64,000 nt of DNA. Origin: Poriferisodalis sp965221945. GTDB lineage: Bacteria; Actinomycetota; Acidimicrobiia; Acidimicrobiales; Poriferisodalaceae. The stretch is from positions 1,860,001-1,924,000 of the forward strand of contig NZ_OZ244925.1 of NCBI RefSeq assembly GCF_965221945.1, read 5' to 3'. Below, piece by piece: positions 32,406 through 41,333 of the stretch (within the stretch, counting starts at the first letter, position 1; each line of letters opens with the position of its first letter). The notes under the pieces were generated by a model. The model saw nothing but the letters and a program-made list of their open reading frames with translations. It made no database searches and was not told where the DNA came from. The position numbers and the translations under genes are program-made.

Positions 32406-33505
32406 GGCATCAGCCCTGTCGTCGACAGCCCGGCCGTCTCGGGAAGGCCAAGCGCCACGTTTGCGCATTGCACCGCCCCGCCCGACGCGCCCTTCACCAG
32501 GTTGTCGATTGCGCTCAGAACGACCAGCCAGCCGGTGCGGGGATCCACCCGGGCACTGAGATGGCAGGTATTCGCGCCGAGCGCGGCCTTGGTGTGCGGG
32601 GCGTCTCGATGAACGACCACGAAGGGTTCGTCCGCGTAGAACTCAGCCAGAACGCCGAGCGCGTCGTCGGTGGTCATGCCCTCGGTGGGCCTTGCATAAC
32701 ACGTGGCCAGAATGCCGCGCACCATCGGTGCCAGATGAGGCGTAAACAGCACCTGGCAACCGGTTGCCTGCTCGATCTCAGGCGTGTGGCGGTGATCCAG
32801 CAAGCCGTAGGCCACGAAGTCCTCGTCGACGGTCGAGAACGTCGTATTGGGCTGAGGAGCGCGGCCAGCGCCGCTGACTCCCGATGCGGCATCGACGACG
32901 ACGCCGCTCGTCGAGATGTGTCCGCCGCGTGCGAACGGGACCAGCGCCAGCGCCGCCGCGGTCGGGTAGCAGCCGGGCACCGCGATCCCTGCTGCGCCGC
33001 GCAATGACTCACGGTTGACCTCGGGGAGGCCATAGGGGAATTCGCCCAGCAACTCCGGCATCGGGTGCGCGGCGCCGTACCACTGCCGGTACAGCGCCGG
33101 ATCGAGCAGCCGGAAATCCGAACCCAGATCGATCACGCAGCCCACCCGCTTGTACAGGTCTGCCACCACCGGTGCGCTGGCCATGTGCGGCAACCCCAAG
33201 AAGACCGCGTCGAGCCCGACGAAGATCTCAGGGTCGTAGGAGCAGTAACGAAGGTCGCCGTAGTGAGCCGCCAGGCTGGGGTACAGGTCGCGCACTGCAG
33301 CGCCTGCTTGTGTATCCCCGGCCACGGCCACTACGTCGAATGACCGATGCGCGGCGGCCAGTCGCAGCAGTTCCGCCCCGGTAAAGCCCGAAGCGCCCAC
33401 GATTCCGACTCGCACGTGTGACCCCGTGTTTGTGTCCATCGCCGCCGTGTCCATCTCTTGGTCCGTTTCGCTGGGAATTCGTGCCGTCCCGTCGCGGCAC
33501 GCCAA
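32402..33505 (-). CDS. argC: N-acetyl-gamma-glutamyl-phosphate reductase
   Basis: NADPH-dependent reductase, first gene of the arg cluster. NADP site VRVGIVGASGFTGAELLRL, catalytic Cys in GIAVPGCYPTAAALAL, and a downstream LGEFPYGLPEVNRE. The frame is open from 33505, but the family N terminus fits starts at 33454 or 33439 better. A promoter with ARG-like boxes lies at 33530-33583. No argJ follows it, unlike the usual actinobacterial argCJB order. Confidence 0.95.
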   Translation of the reverse strand: MACRDGTARIPSETDQEMDTAAMDTNTGSHVRVGIVGASGFTGAELLRLAAAHRSFDVVAVAGDTQAGAAVRDLYPSLAAHYGDLRYCSYDPEIFVGLDAVFLGLPHMASAPVVADLYKRVGCVIDLGSDFRLLDPALYRQWYGAAHPMPELLGEFPYGLPEVNRESLRGAAGIAVPGCYPTAAALALVPFARGGHISTSGVVVDAASGVSGAGRAPQPNTTFSTVDEDFVAYGLLDHRHTPEIEQATGCQVLFTPHLAPMVRGILATCYARPTEGMTTDDALGVLAEFYADEPFVVVHRDAPHTKAALGANTCHLSARVDPRTGWLVVLSAIDNLVKGASGGAVQCANVALGLPETAGLSTTGLMP

Positions 33506-33529
33506 GTGCGATGCCGCGCTCCGCAGACC

Positions 33530-33559
33530 ACCTTACCAGCCTCACGGACGTTTATTCAC
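33530..33559 (-). promoter_or_regulatory. Candidate argC promoter
   Basis: On the minus strand TAAGGT (33530-33535) lies 18 bases from GTGAAT (33554-33559). The -10 fits the actinobacterial TANNNT pattern, and the -35 lies inside the ARG-like box, so bound ArgR would block it. Confidence 0.45.
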
Positions 33560-33583
33560 GCATTTGCAAATTTATTCAACCAT
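33551..33583 (-). promoter_or_regulatory. Candidate ArgR operator (two ARG-like boxes)
   Basis: An AT-rich island in GC-rich surroundings. The minus strand reads TTGAATAAATTTGCAAAT followed by GTGAATAAACG, so the half-site TGAATAAA occurs twice, 20 bp apart. ARG boxes are imperfect palindromes around TGAAT/ATTCA usually present in pairs. It lies 45-130 bp upstream of the likely argC starts and also faces gltB. Confidence 0.5.
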
Positions 33584-33658
33584 GTGCGGGGCCGCCGTCC
33601 GGTAAAGCGTCGGTAGACTCGCTCCCCACAGGGCCAACGACGTCCCTGGGCCCGCGAA

Positions 33659-36600
33659 GTGGCAGTACGCCACTTCAGTTATCTCACTGGGACGTCGCCA
33701 ATGCCGACTGCCGAATCTGCGCCAGGCGTCGAAGGCCGCCCTGCCGTGCGCTCTGGCCCGTACGCCGCTCCCCCGCCCGCGCAAGGGCTCTATGATCCCG
33801 CGTACGAGCACGACTCGTGCGGTGTGGGCTTCGTCGCCGACATGTCCGGCGTTCCCAGCCGCGCCGTCGTCGATCAAGCCCTGCAGTGCCTCGTCAACCT
33901 CGACCATCGCAGCGCCACCGGGGCGGAGGCCAACGTCGGCGACGGCATCGGCATCACCGTTCAAGTCCCCGATCAATTCCTGCGAGCGGTCTGCGATTTC
34001 GAGCTCCCGCCTGCGGGCCGCTACGCCGTCGGCACGGCGTTCCTGCCTCGCCAAGATCCCGAAACAGCTGCTGAGGCCATCGAAGCGATCATGGTCGACG
34101 AAGGGTTCGAGGTGCTCGGTTGGCGTGACGTCCCGACCGATCCCTCCTCGCTCGGCAAGTTCGCCACCGATCCCATGCCGGTCTTCCGCATGCTGTTCGT
34201 GGCCGCACCCGAGGGCGAAGGGCTGGAAGGACTCGACCTCGAGCGCCGGGTCTATGTCGCGCGCAAGCGCACCGAGCACGAGATCGACCCTGCCCCGTAC
34301 TTCGGCTCCCTGTCGTGCCGGACGCTCGTCTACAAGGGGATGCTGACCTGCAGCCAGTTCGCGGAGTTCTATCCCGACCTGGTCGATCCGCGCATGGAGT
34401 CAGCGCTCGCGCTGCTGCACTCGCGATTCAGCACCAACACCTTCCCCTCGTGGCCGCTCGCACACCCGTACCGCATGCTCGCCCACAACGGTGAGATCAA
34501 TACCGTGATGGGCAACCGCAACTGGATGCGGGCACGCGAGGGCACCCTGTCGAGCCCGCTGTTCACCGCTGCAGACGGCACCAACTTGCTCGAACGCACC
34601 TACCCCATCTGCACGCCGGGTGCGTCGGACACGGCCAGCTTCGATGAGGTCCTCGAGCTGCTGCACCTCGGCGGCAGGACACTGCCGCATGCGGTGTTGA
34701 TGATGATCCCCGAGGCGTGGGAGAACCACGCCCGCATGCCGCAGGACAAGCACGACTTCTACGAATTCCACGCTTCATTGATGGAGCCGTGGGACGGTCC
34801 TGCAAGCATCGCCTTCACCGATGGGACCGTCGTCGGAGCCGTGCTCGACCGCAACGGCCTGCGACCCTCCCGTTACTGGGTGACCTCCGACGGCCTGGTC
34901 GTGATGGCGTCGGAGGTCGGCGTTGCTGACATTGATCAGACGCGCATCATCCAGAAAGGCCGCCTCCAGCCAGGCCGCATGTTCTTGGTCGACACTTCCC
35001 AGAGCCGCATCGTGGGCGACGACGAGATCAAGCGCGACCTGGTGACTGCCGAGCCGTACGGCGACTGGCTGGCTGACGGGCTTGGGCACCTCGAGGATCT
35101 GCCGCCTCGCTTCAACCTCACTCCCCAGCACGCTTCAGTGACGCTGCGCCAGCGCACGTTCGGCTACACCACCGAGGAGCTGCGGATCCTGGTCGCGCCG
35201 ATGTCCCGTACCGGCATCGAGCCGATCGGTTCGATGGGCACCGACACCCCGATTGCGGTGCTGTCAAAGCGCCCGCGCCTGCTCTTCGACTACTTCAGTC
35301 AGCTCTTTGCGCAGGTCACGAATCCGCCACTTGATGCGATCCGTGAGGAGCTGGTCACCTCGACAAAGGCCAAGATCGGCCCCGAGGGGAACCTGCTGAT
35401 GCCCGGCCCGGAGTCATGCAAGCAGATCGTGCTGCCCTCCCCGATCCTGTCGAATGAGGATCTGGCGAAGATCCTTTACATCGACGAGGACTCGCGCACA
35501 GCGCCGCATGGAGCGACGTCAACAAGCACAGCGCCGCATGGAGCGGTGTCAACAAGCACAGCGCCGCATGGAGCGGTGTCAACAAGCACAGCCCTATCGA
35601 ACGGCGCCGCGACAAGCAGCGCAGCGCAGCGGTTCCGGCCGTTCGCAGTGGACGGCCTGTACCGCGTGACCGAAGGCGGCGGGGGCATGGAGCGCGCCAT
35701 CACCGATGTCTGCCGACGGGTCGACGAGGCCATCGCCGACGGCGCACAGATCATCGTCCTGTCAGACCGTTACAGCGACCCGGAGTACGCGCCCATCCCC
35801 TCGCTGCTGCTCACGGGCGCAGTGCACCACCATCTCGTGCGCAACAAGACCCGCACGATGGTGGGGCTGGTGACCGAGTGCGGCGATGCACGCGAGGTGC
35901 ACCACATGGCGCTGCTGCTCGGCTACGGCGCCAGCGCCGTGAACCCGTACCTCGCCTTCGAGTCGATCGACGACATGGTGCGCAACGGCGTCATAACTGA
36001 GGTCGACGAGCGCACCGCGAAACGCAACTACGTCAAGGCGTGTACCAAGGGCGTGCTGAAGGTGATGTCGAAGATGGGCATCTCCACGGTGGCCAGCTAC
36101 ACGGGCGCGCAGGTGTTCGAGGCGGTCGGTTTGGGGCCCGACGTCATCGATCGATTCTTCACCGGGACCACCTCCAAGCTCGGCGGCGTTGGCCTCGACG
36201 TGCTCGCCGCCGAGGTCGCCGAACGCCATCGATTCGCCTACCTGGACAATCCCACTGAGGCGGCGCACCGCGACCTGTGGGCCGGCGGCGAGTACCAATG
36301 GCGGCGCGAGGGTGAATACCACCTGTTCAACCCTGAGACCGTCTACAAACTGCAGCACTCCACCCGCGCCGGCCGCTACGAGGTCTTCAAGGAATACACC
36401 GGGCTGGTGGACGACCAGTCCACGGAACTGGCAACGCTGCGAGGTCTGTTCGAGCTTCACACGGCACCCGGCGGGCCGATACCGATCGACGAAGTCGAGC
36501 CAGTCACCGAGATCGTGAAGCGGTTCTCGACCGGGGCAATGAGCTACGGCTCGATCTCGGCAGAGGCGCACGAGACCCTGGCCATCGCCATGAACCGCAT

Positions 36601-38449
36601 CGGGGGCAAGTCCAACACCGGCGAGGGCGGCGAGGACCCTGAGCGCTACGTGCCCGATCCGAACGGCGACCTGCGGCGCTCTGCAATCAAGCAGGTGGCC
36701 TCGGGGAGGTTCGGTGTCACCTCGGAGTACCTCACCAATGCCGACGACCTGCAGATCAAGATGGCCCAGGGCGCAAAGCCCGGCGAGGGCGGGCAGCTGC
36801 CGGGTCCCAAGGTGTGGCCCTGGATCGCGAGGACCCGCCATTCCACACCGGGAGTCGGCCTCATCAGTCCGCCGCCGCACCACGACATCTACTCGATCGA
36901 GGATCTCAAGCAGCTCATTCACGATCTGAAGAACTCGAACCCGCAAGCTCGTGTCCACGTGAAGCTCGTGGCCGAGGTGGGCGTGGGCACGGTGGCTGCC
37001 GGCGTGGCCAAGGCCAAAGCCGACGTCGTGCTGATCTCAGGGCACGACGGCGGCACCGGGGCCTCGCCCTTGACCTCGCTGAAGCACGCCGGCGCACCAT
37101 GGGAGCTGGGCCTCGCCGAGACGCAACAGACGTTGCTGCTGAACGGCCTTCGCGACCGCATCGTCGTGCAGACCGACGGGCAGCTCAAGACCGGCCGCGA
37201 CGTGATCGTCGCAGCAATGCTGGGAGCCGAGGAGTTCGGCTTCGCAACTGCTCCGCTGGTGGTGTCGGGCTGCATCATGATGCGGGTCTGCCACCTCGAC
37301 ACCTGCCCGGTGGGCGTCGCTACGCAGAACCGTGAACTGCGCAAGCGATTCGGGGGTCGGCCCGAGTTCGTCGTGAACTTCTTCGAGTACATCGCTCAGG
37401 AGGTCCGCGAGTACCTGGCGATGCTGGGGTTCCGCTCGCTGCCCGAAGCCATCGGGCGCGTGGATCGCCTCGATACCACCGCAGCAGTGGCGCACTGGAA
37501 GGCGCGCGGCTTGGATCTCTCGCCGATCCTGGTTGAGCCGCAGACGCCCTGGCCGCAGGACCGTTACTGCACGCAGAGCCAAGACCACGGTCTGGAACGG
37601 GCGCTCGACCAGCAGCTCATCGAGCTGGCCGCGCCTGCGCTGGAGCGGCGCGAACTCGTGCGGGCGGAGTTGCCGATCAGCAACGTGAACCGCACGGTCG
37701 GAACCATGCTCGGCCACCGCATCACCGCTGCACACGGCGGAGCGGGCCTGCCCGACGACACCATCGACCTGACGTTCAACGGCTCAGCCGGACAGAGCTT
37801 CGGCGCATTCGTGCCAAGCGGTCTGACAATGCGGTTGTACGGCGACGCCAACGACTATTTGGGCAAGGGCCTGTCGGGCGGACGATTGGTGGTGCGGCCG
37901 CCGCGGGCGACGAATCCGGACTTCGTGGCCGAGGACAACATCATCGCCGGGAACGTGATCCTGTACGGGGCCACCAGCGGCGAGGCCTACATACGTGGGA
38001 CTGTCGGCGAGCGCTTTTGCGTGCGCAACTCGGGCGCCACGGCCGTCGTCGAAGGCGTCGGCGATCACGCGTGCGAGTACATGACCGGGGGCACCGTGGT
38101 GGTGTTGGGCACGGTCGGTCGCAACTTCGGCGCGGGCATGTCAGGCGGCGCGGCGTTCGTGTACGACCCCGATGATGTGTTCTGGCGGAACCTGAACACC
38201 GAGATGGTCGACCTGGAGCCGCAGCTCGACGACGCCGAGGCGGAAACAGTGCGGTCGCTGCTGCGCCAGCACCTCGCAGAAACCGAGTCGACGCCCGCCG
38301 AGCGCATCCTGCGGCGCTGGCACAGCGAGGTGCGCTGCTTCCACAAGGTCATGCCCAAGGACTACCGGCGGGTGCTCGAGGCCCGGGCGGCAGCCGCCGA
38401 GCTCGGCCAAGACCCCGATGAGGCTGTCATGGCGGCTGCGCATGGCTAG
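33659..38449 (+). CDS. gltB: Glutamate synthase large subunit
   Basis: NADPH-glutamate synthase alpha chain: a glutaminase domain with the catalytic Cys in EHDSCGVGFVAD (about residue 54; the preceding residues should be removed), a central domain, the FMN-binding synthase domain (VHVKLVAEVGVGTVAAGVAKA, VLISGHDGGTGASPL), the 3Fe-4S cysteines in MMRVCHLDTCPVGVATQ, and the C-terminal beta-helix (GGTVVVLGTVGRNFGAGMSGG). At 1596 residues it is longer than usual, partly from an insertion at about residues 613-642 encoded by three copies of the 30-bp palindromic repeat (TAPHGA units). Start is GTG at 33659 or ATG at 33701. gltD follows after 8 bp. Confidence 0.97.
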   Translation: MAVRHFSYLTGTSPMPTAESAPGVEGRPAVRSGPYAAPPPAQGLYDPAYEHDSCGVGFVADMSGVPSRAVVDQALQCLVNLDHRSATGAEANVGDGIGITVQVPDQFLRAVCDFELPPAGRYAVGTAFLPRQDPETAAEAIEAIMVDEGFEVLGWRDVPTDPSSLGKFATDPMPVFRMLFVAAPEGEGLEGLDLERRVYVARKRTEHEIDPAPYFGSLSCRTLVYKGMLTCSQFAEFYPDLVDPRMESALALLHSRFSTNTFPSWPLAHPYRMLAHNGEINTVMGNRNWMRAREGTLSSPLFTAADGTNLLERTYPICTPGASDTASFDEVLELLHLGGRTLPHAVLMMIPEAWENHARMPQDKHDFYEFHASLMEPWDGPASIAFTDGTVVGAVLDRNGLRPSRYWVTSDGLVVMASEVGVADIDQTRIIQKGRLQPGRMFLVDTSQSRIVGDDEIKRDLVTAEPYGDWLADGLGHLEDLPPRFNLTPQHASVTLRQRTFGYTTEELRILVAPMSRTGIEPIGSMGTDTPIAVLSKRPRLLFDYFSQLFAQVTNPPLDAIREELVTSTKAKIGPEGNLLMPGPESCKQIVLPSPILSNEDLAKILYIDEDSRTAPHGATSTSTAPHGAVSTSTAPHGAVSTSTALSNGAATSSAAQRFRPFAVDGLYRVTEGGGGMERAITDVCRRVDEAIADGAQIIVLSDRYSDPEYAPIPSLLLTGAVHHHLVRNKTRTMVGLVTECGDAREVHHMALLLGYGASAVNPYLAFESIDDMVRNGVITEVDERTAKRNYVKACTKGVLKVMSKMGISTVASYTGAQVFEAVGLGPDVIDRFFTGTTSKLGGVGLDVLAAEVAERHRFAYLDNPTEAAHRDLWAGGEYQWRREGEYHLFNPETVYKLQHSTRAGRYEVFKEYTGLVDDQSTELATLRGLFELHTAPGGPIPIDEVEPVTEIVKRFSTGAMSYGSISAEAHETLAIAMNRIGGKSNTGEGGEDPERYVPDPNGDLRRSAIKQVASGRFGVTSEYLTNADDLQIKMAQGAKPGEGGQLPGPKVWPWIARTRHSTPGVGLISPPPHHDIYSIEDLKQLIHDLKNSNPQARVHVKLVAEVGVGTVAAGVAKAKADVVLISGHDGGTGASPLTSLKHAGAPWELGLAETQQTLLLNGLRDRIVVQTDGQLKTGRDVIVAAMLGAEEFGFATAPLVVSGCIMMRVCHLDTCPVGVATQNRELRKRFGGRPEFVVNFFEYIAQEVREYLAMLGFRSLPEAIGRVDRLDTTAAVAHWKARGLDLSPILVEPQTPWPQDRYCTQSQDHGLERALDQQLIELAAPALERRELVRAELPISNVNRTVGTMLGHRITAAHGGAGLPDDTIDLTFNGSAGQSFGAFVPSGLTMRLYGDANDYLGKGLSGGRLVVRPPRATNPDFVAEDNIIAGNVILYGATSGEAYIRGTVGERFCVRNSGATAVVEGVGDHACEYMTGGTVVVLGTVGRNFGAGMSGGAAFVYDPDDVFWRNLNTEMVDLEPQLDDAEAETVRSLLRQHLAETESTPAERILRRWHSEVRCFHKVMPKDYRRVLEARAAAAELGQDPDEAVMAAAHG
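35496..35585 (+). repeat. Palindromic coding repeat, three tandem 30-bp copies in gltB
   Basis: Three head-to-tail units (35496, 35526, 35556), each GCACAGCGCCGCATGGAGCG plus 10 bases, differing at only two positions. Each unit contains the inverted repeat CGCCGC-ATGGA-GCGGTG or GCGACG. They encode TAPHGATSTS/TAPHGAVSTS, inserted between the conserved KILYID and FAVDGLYRVTEGG segments of glutamate synthase. A fourth, degraded unit may follow to about 35625. Confidence 0.9.
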
Positions 38450-38457
38450 GGCAGCGC

Positions 38458-39915
38458 ATGGGTGATATCCGGGGATTCATGCGGCACGACCGGGAGCTGC
38501 CGACGCGACGCCCGGTACCGGTGCGCCTGCGCGACTGGCGTGAGGTCTACGAGCCGTTTGCCGACGAGGATCTGCGCACGCAAGCCAGCCGCTGCATGGA
38601 CTGCGGCGTGCCGTTCTGCAACTCGGGCTGCCCGCTGGGCAACATCATCCCGGACTGGAATGACCTCGTCTATCGAGACCGCTGGCACGACGCCATCGAG
38701 CGGCTGCATGCCACCAACAACTTCCCCGAATTCACCGGCCGGTTGTGCCCTGCCCCGTGCGAGGGCGCCTGCGTGCTGGGCATCAACGCCGATCCGGTCA
38801 CGATCAAGCAGGTCGAGGTCGCGATCATCGACAAGGCATTCGAGATGGATTGGGTCCGTCCCGAGTTGCCAGCGGTGCGCACGGCGCGAAGCGTGGCCGT
38901 CGTCGGCTCCGGGCCCGCCGGGCTGGCTGCGGCGCAGCAGCTGACCCGAGCCGGCCACGACGTGACGGTGTTCGAGCGTGCCGACCGGCTCGGCGGACTC
39001 CTGCGGTATGGGATTCCCGAGTTCAAGATGGAGAAGCGCCACATCGAGCGGCGGCTCGACCAGATGAGCGCGGAGGGCACGAAGTTCCGAACCGGCGTGG
39101 ACGTGGGCGTGGACATACCGGTGGCGGACTTGCAAACCGACTTCGATGCGCTGGTGCTCGCCGGCGGCGCCACCCAGTGGCGTGACCTGCCGATCCCGGG
39201 GCGCGAACTCGACGGCATCCACCAGGCGATGGAGTACCTGCCGTGGGCGAACAAGGCCCAAGAAGGCGATCTTGATCCGGCCGAGGTGCCGATCAGCGCC
39301 GAGGGCAAGCGGGTGGTGATCATCGGCGGCGGCGACACCGGCGCCGACTGCTTGGGCACCACGCACCGCCAGGGTGCAGCGTCGGTGCACCAATTCGAGA
39401 TTCTGCCGCGGCCGCCTGACGAGCGGTCCTCTGCCAATCCCTGGCCGACCTATCCGATGGTCTACCGGACGTCGTCGGCACACGAGGAGGGCGGCGACCG
39501 CGTGTACTCGGTGAACACCGAGAAGTTCCTTGGGGACGGCTCGGGCGCTGTCCGAGCGCTTCGGGCGAACGAAGTGGTGTTCGCCGACGGCCGATTTGCC
39601 AAAGTCGAAGGATCGGACTTTGAGCTGGAATGCGAATTCGTGCTCCTGGCGATGGGCTTTCTGGGACCGCAGCAGGAGGGCCTGCTGGCACAGCTCGGCG
39701 TCGAGACCGATGCCCGCTCCAACGTTGCGCGAGACGACGATTACCGCACGAGCGTCGACGGCGTGTGGGTGTGCGGCGACATGGGCCGGGGCCAGAGCCT
39801 GATCGTGTGGGCCATTGCAGAGGGCCGGGCGTGCGCGGCTGCGGTGGACGAATCCCTCATGGGCCATACCGCCTTGCCGCGTCCGATACCGCCGTCGGCT
39901 CGCCCGCTCAACTGA
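38458..39915 (+). CDS. gltD: Glutamate synthase small subunit
   Basis: FAD- and NADPH-binding beta chain that feeds electrons to GltB, 485 residues. The N-terminal iron-sulfur cysteines are in RCMDCGVPFCNSGCPLGN and CPAPCEGACVLG; the FAD motif is VAVVGSGPAGLAAAQQL; the NADPH motif is VVIIGGGDTGADCLGT; the C-terminal FAD loop is VWVCGDMGRGQSLIVWAI. Eight bases separate it from gltB, so it belongs to one operon. Confidence 0.97.
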   Translation: MGDIRGFMRHDRELPTRRPVPVRLRDWREVYEPFADEDLRTQASRCMDCGVPFCNSGCPLGNIIPDWNDLVYRDRWHDAIERLHATNNFPEFTGRLCPAPCEGACVLGINADPVTIKQVEVAIIDKAFEMDWVRPELPAVRTARSVAVVGSGPAGLAAAQQLTRAGHDVTVFERADRLGGLLRYGIPEFKMEKRHIERRLDQMSAEGTKFRTGVDVGVDIPVADLQTDFDALVLAGGATQWRDLPIPGRELDGIHQAMEYLPWANKAQEGDLDPAEVPISAEGKRVVIIGGGDTGADCLGTTHRQGAASVHQFEILPRPPDERSSANPWPTYPMVYRTSSAHEEGGDRVYSVNTEKFLGDGSGAVRALRANEVVFADGRFAKVEGSDFELECEFVLLAMGFLGPQQEGLLAQLGVETDARSNVARDDDYRTSVDGVWVCGDMGRGQSLIVWAIAEGRACAAAVDESLMGHTALPRPIPPSARPLN

Positions 39916-39989
39916 GCGATCGCCGGTTGGCGCGGCGACACTTCGTCTGAGCAGCGGCAAACCGTTGGTCGAGCGACGGAGGCGACACG

Positions 39990-41294
39990 GTGAATTCGAG
40001 CCAGTACCCAGTGGACGGCGAGCGCCTTTGGAGGACGCTTGCAGAATTGGCAGAGATCGGCGCGACGCCCGCAGGCGGAGTGGCCCGTGTGGCGCTCACC
40101 GACGTGGACCGGGCTGGGCGTGACCAGTTCGTGGCCTGTGTGCAGGAGCTGGGCTGCACTGTCCACGTTGACCAGATGGGCAATCTGTTCGCGCGCCGTG
40201 AGGGCACTGATGCGCAGCGTGCACCGGTGGTGATCGGCAGCCACCTCGACAGCCAGCCCACCGGCGGCAAGTACGACGGCGCCTACGGCGTGATGGTCGG
40301 CCTCGAGGTGCTGCGGGTGCTGCACGACAGCGACGTGAGCACTGCAGCGCCGGTCGAAGTCGTGTCGTGGACGAACGAGGAAGGGGCGCGCTTTCCCCCG
40401 GCGATGATCGGCTCAGGAGTGTTTGCTGGCGCGTTCAGCCTGGACGAGGGTCTCGCAGCGCCCGGTGTTGACGGCACCACGCTCGGCGACGAGCTGGCGC
40501 GCATCGGTTACGCGGGCGACGAGCCGTGCGGCGCACCCGACGGTGCCGGCCGTCGCCCCGTCGGCTGTTACGTCGAGCCTCACATCGAGCAGGGGCCGAT
40601 CCTGGAGGCCGTCGGCGTGACGCTCGGTGCTGTGACCGGGGTGCAGGGCATCCGCTGGTACGACGTGTCGATCGAGGGGCAATCGGCGCACGCGGGCAGC
40701 ACCCCGATGGAACACCGTTGCGATGCGATGGTTGCAGCGGCCCGGCTGGTGTGCGAGGCCGATGAGATCGCAGGCCGCCGGGCGCCGGAGGGCCGAGCGA
40801 CGGTGGGCACGCTCGCAGTCGGCACCGGTTCGCGCAACACCGTGGCGGGCTCGGTGAACCTCACGGTTGACCTGCGCCATCCTGACGCCACAGAGCTGGA
40901 GGCCATGCACGACGAGCTGCTGGCATTCGCCGACGGTCTGAATTTCGGCCCTGAGGAGTCCAGCGCCGCATCGAGCGACGTCAGCCAGCACAGCGGGCGT
41001 TCGCTCCCCCGCCCGCAGATCACCCCGATCTGGTACTCGCCGCCGATCGTCTTCGACCAGGCTGTCATCGAGGCGCTGCGCTCCGGAGCGGTCGCAGCCG
41101 GCTTTGAGCCGGTCGACATCACCTCGGGGGCAGGCCACGACGCGTGCTACGTGTCACAGGTTGCCCCGACCGGGATGCTGTTCATTCCCTGCGCCGACGG
41201 CTTGTCGCACAACGAGGCCGAGTCGATACTGCCCGAGCACGCGACCGCGGGCGCACAGGCCACGCTCAACGCTGTCTTGACGCTCGCGGGCTAG
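39990..41294 (+). CDS. Zn-dependent hydantoinase/carbamoylase-family amidase (M20)
   Basis: Protein of 434 residues, start GTG. Metal-binding segments of the M20 amidase family are present: VVIGSHLDSQPTGGKYDGAYG, WTNEEGARFPPAMIGSGVF, PHIEQGPILE, and the C-terminal SGAGHDACYVSQVAPTGM. The lid domain carries SAHAGSTPMEHRCDA and GSRNTVAGSVNLTVDLRHPD. Members hydrolyse N-carbamoyl amino acids, ureidopropionate, allantoate or similar, releasing ammonia, which fits its place behind gltBD. At residues 325-335 a degenerate palindromic repeat copy encodes a different peptide (AASSDVSQHS). Confidence 0.9.
   Translation: MNSSQYPVDGERLWRTLAELAEIGATPAGGVARVALTDVDRAGRDQFVACVQELGCTVHVDQMGNLFARREGTDAQRAPVVIGSHLDSQPTGGKYDGAYGVMVGLEVLRVLHDSDVSTAAPVEVVSWTNEEGARFPPAMIGSGVFAGAFSLDEGLAAPGVDGTTLGDELARIGYAGDEPCGAPDGAGRRPVGCYVEPHIEQGPILEAVGVTLGAVTGVQGIRWYDVSIEGQSAHAGSTPMEHRCDAMVAAARLVCEADEIAGRRAPEGRATVGTLAVGTGSRNTVAGSVNLTVDLRHPDATELEAMHDELLAFADGLNFGPEESSAASSDVSQHSGRSLPRPQITPIWYSPPIVFDQAVIEALRSGAVAAGFEPVDITSGAGHDACYVSQVAPTGMLFIPCADGLSHNEAESILPEHATAGAQATLNAVLTLAG
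40961..40990 (+). repeat. Degenerate palindromic repeat copy in the amidase gene, other frame
   Basis: CAGCGCCGCATCGAGCGACG followed by TCAGCCAGCA. Compared with the gltB and SDR copies only a few bases differ (TCGAG for TGGAG, and one or two in the tail). Here it is read one frame over, giving SAASSDVSQ instead of TAPHGATSTS. Confidence 0.6.
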
Positions 41295-41333
41295 ACGGAG
41301 GCAGCGAGGCCAAGGGACGGCCGGCGGCGTCGC

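Noticed and set aside
35496..35585. CRISPR-like array of three 30-bp repeats
   Set aside because: There are no spacers; the units are head to tail, inside gltB, and in frame. Same for 56085-56174.
38446..39960. 504-codon minus-strand open frame
   Set aside because: Antisense shadow of gltD, which has all expected motifs.
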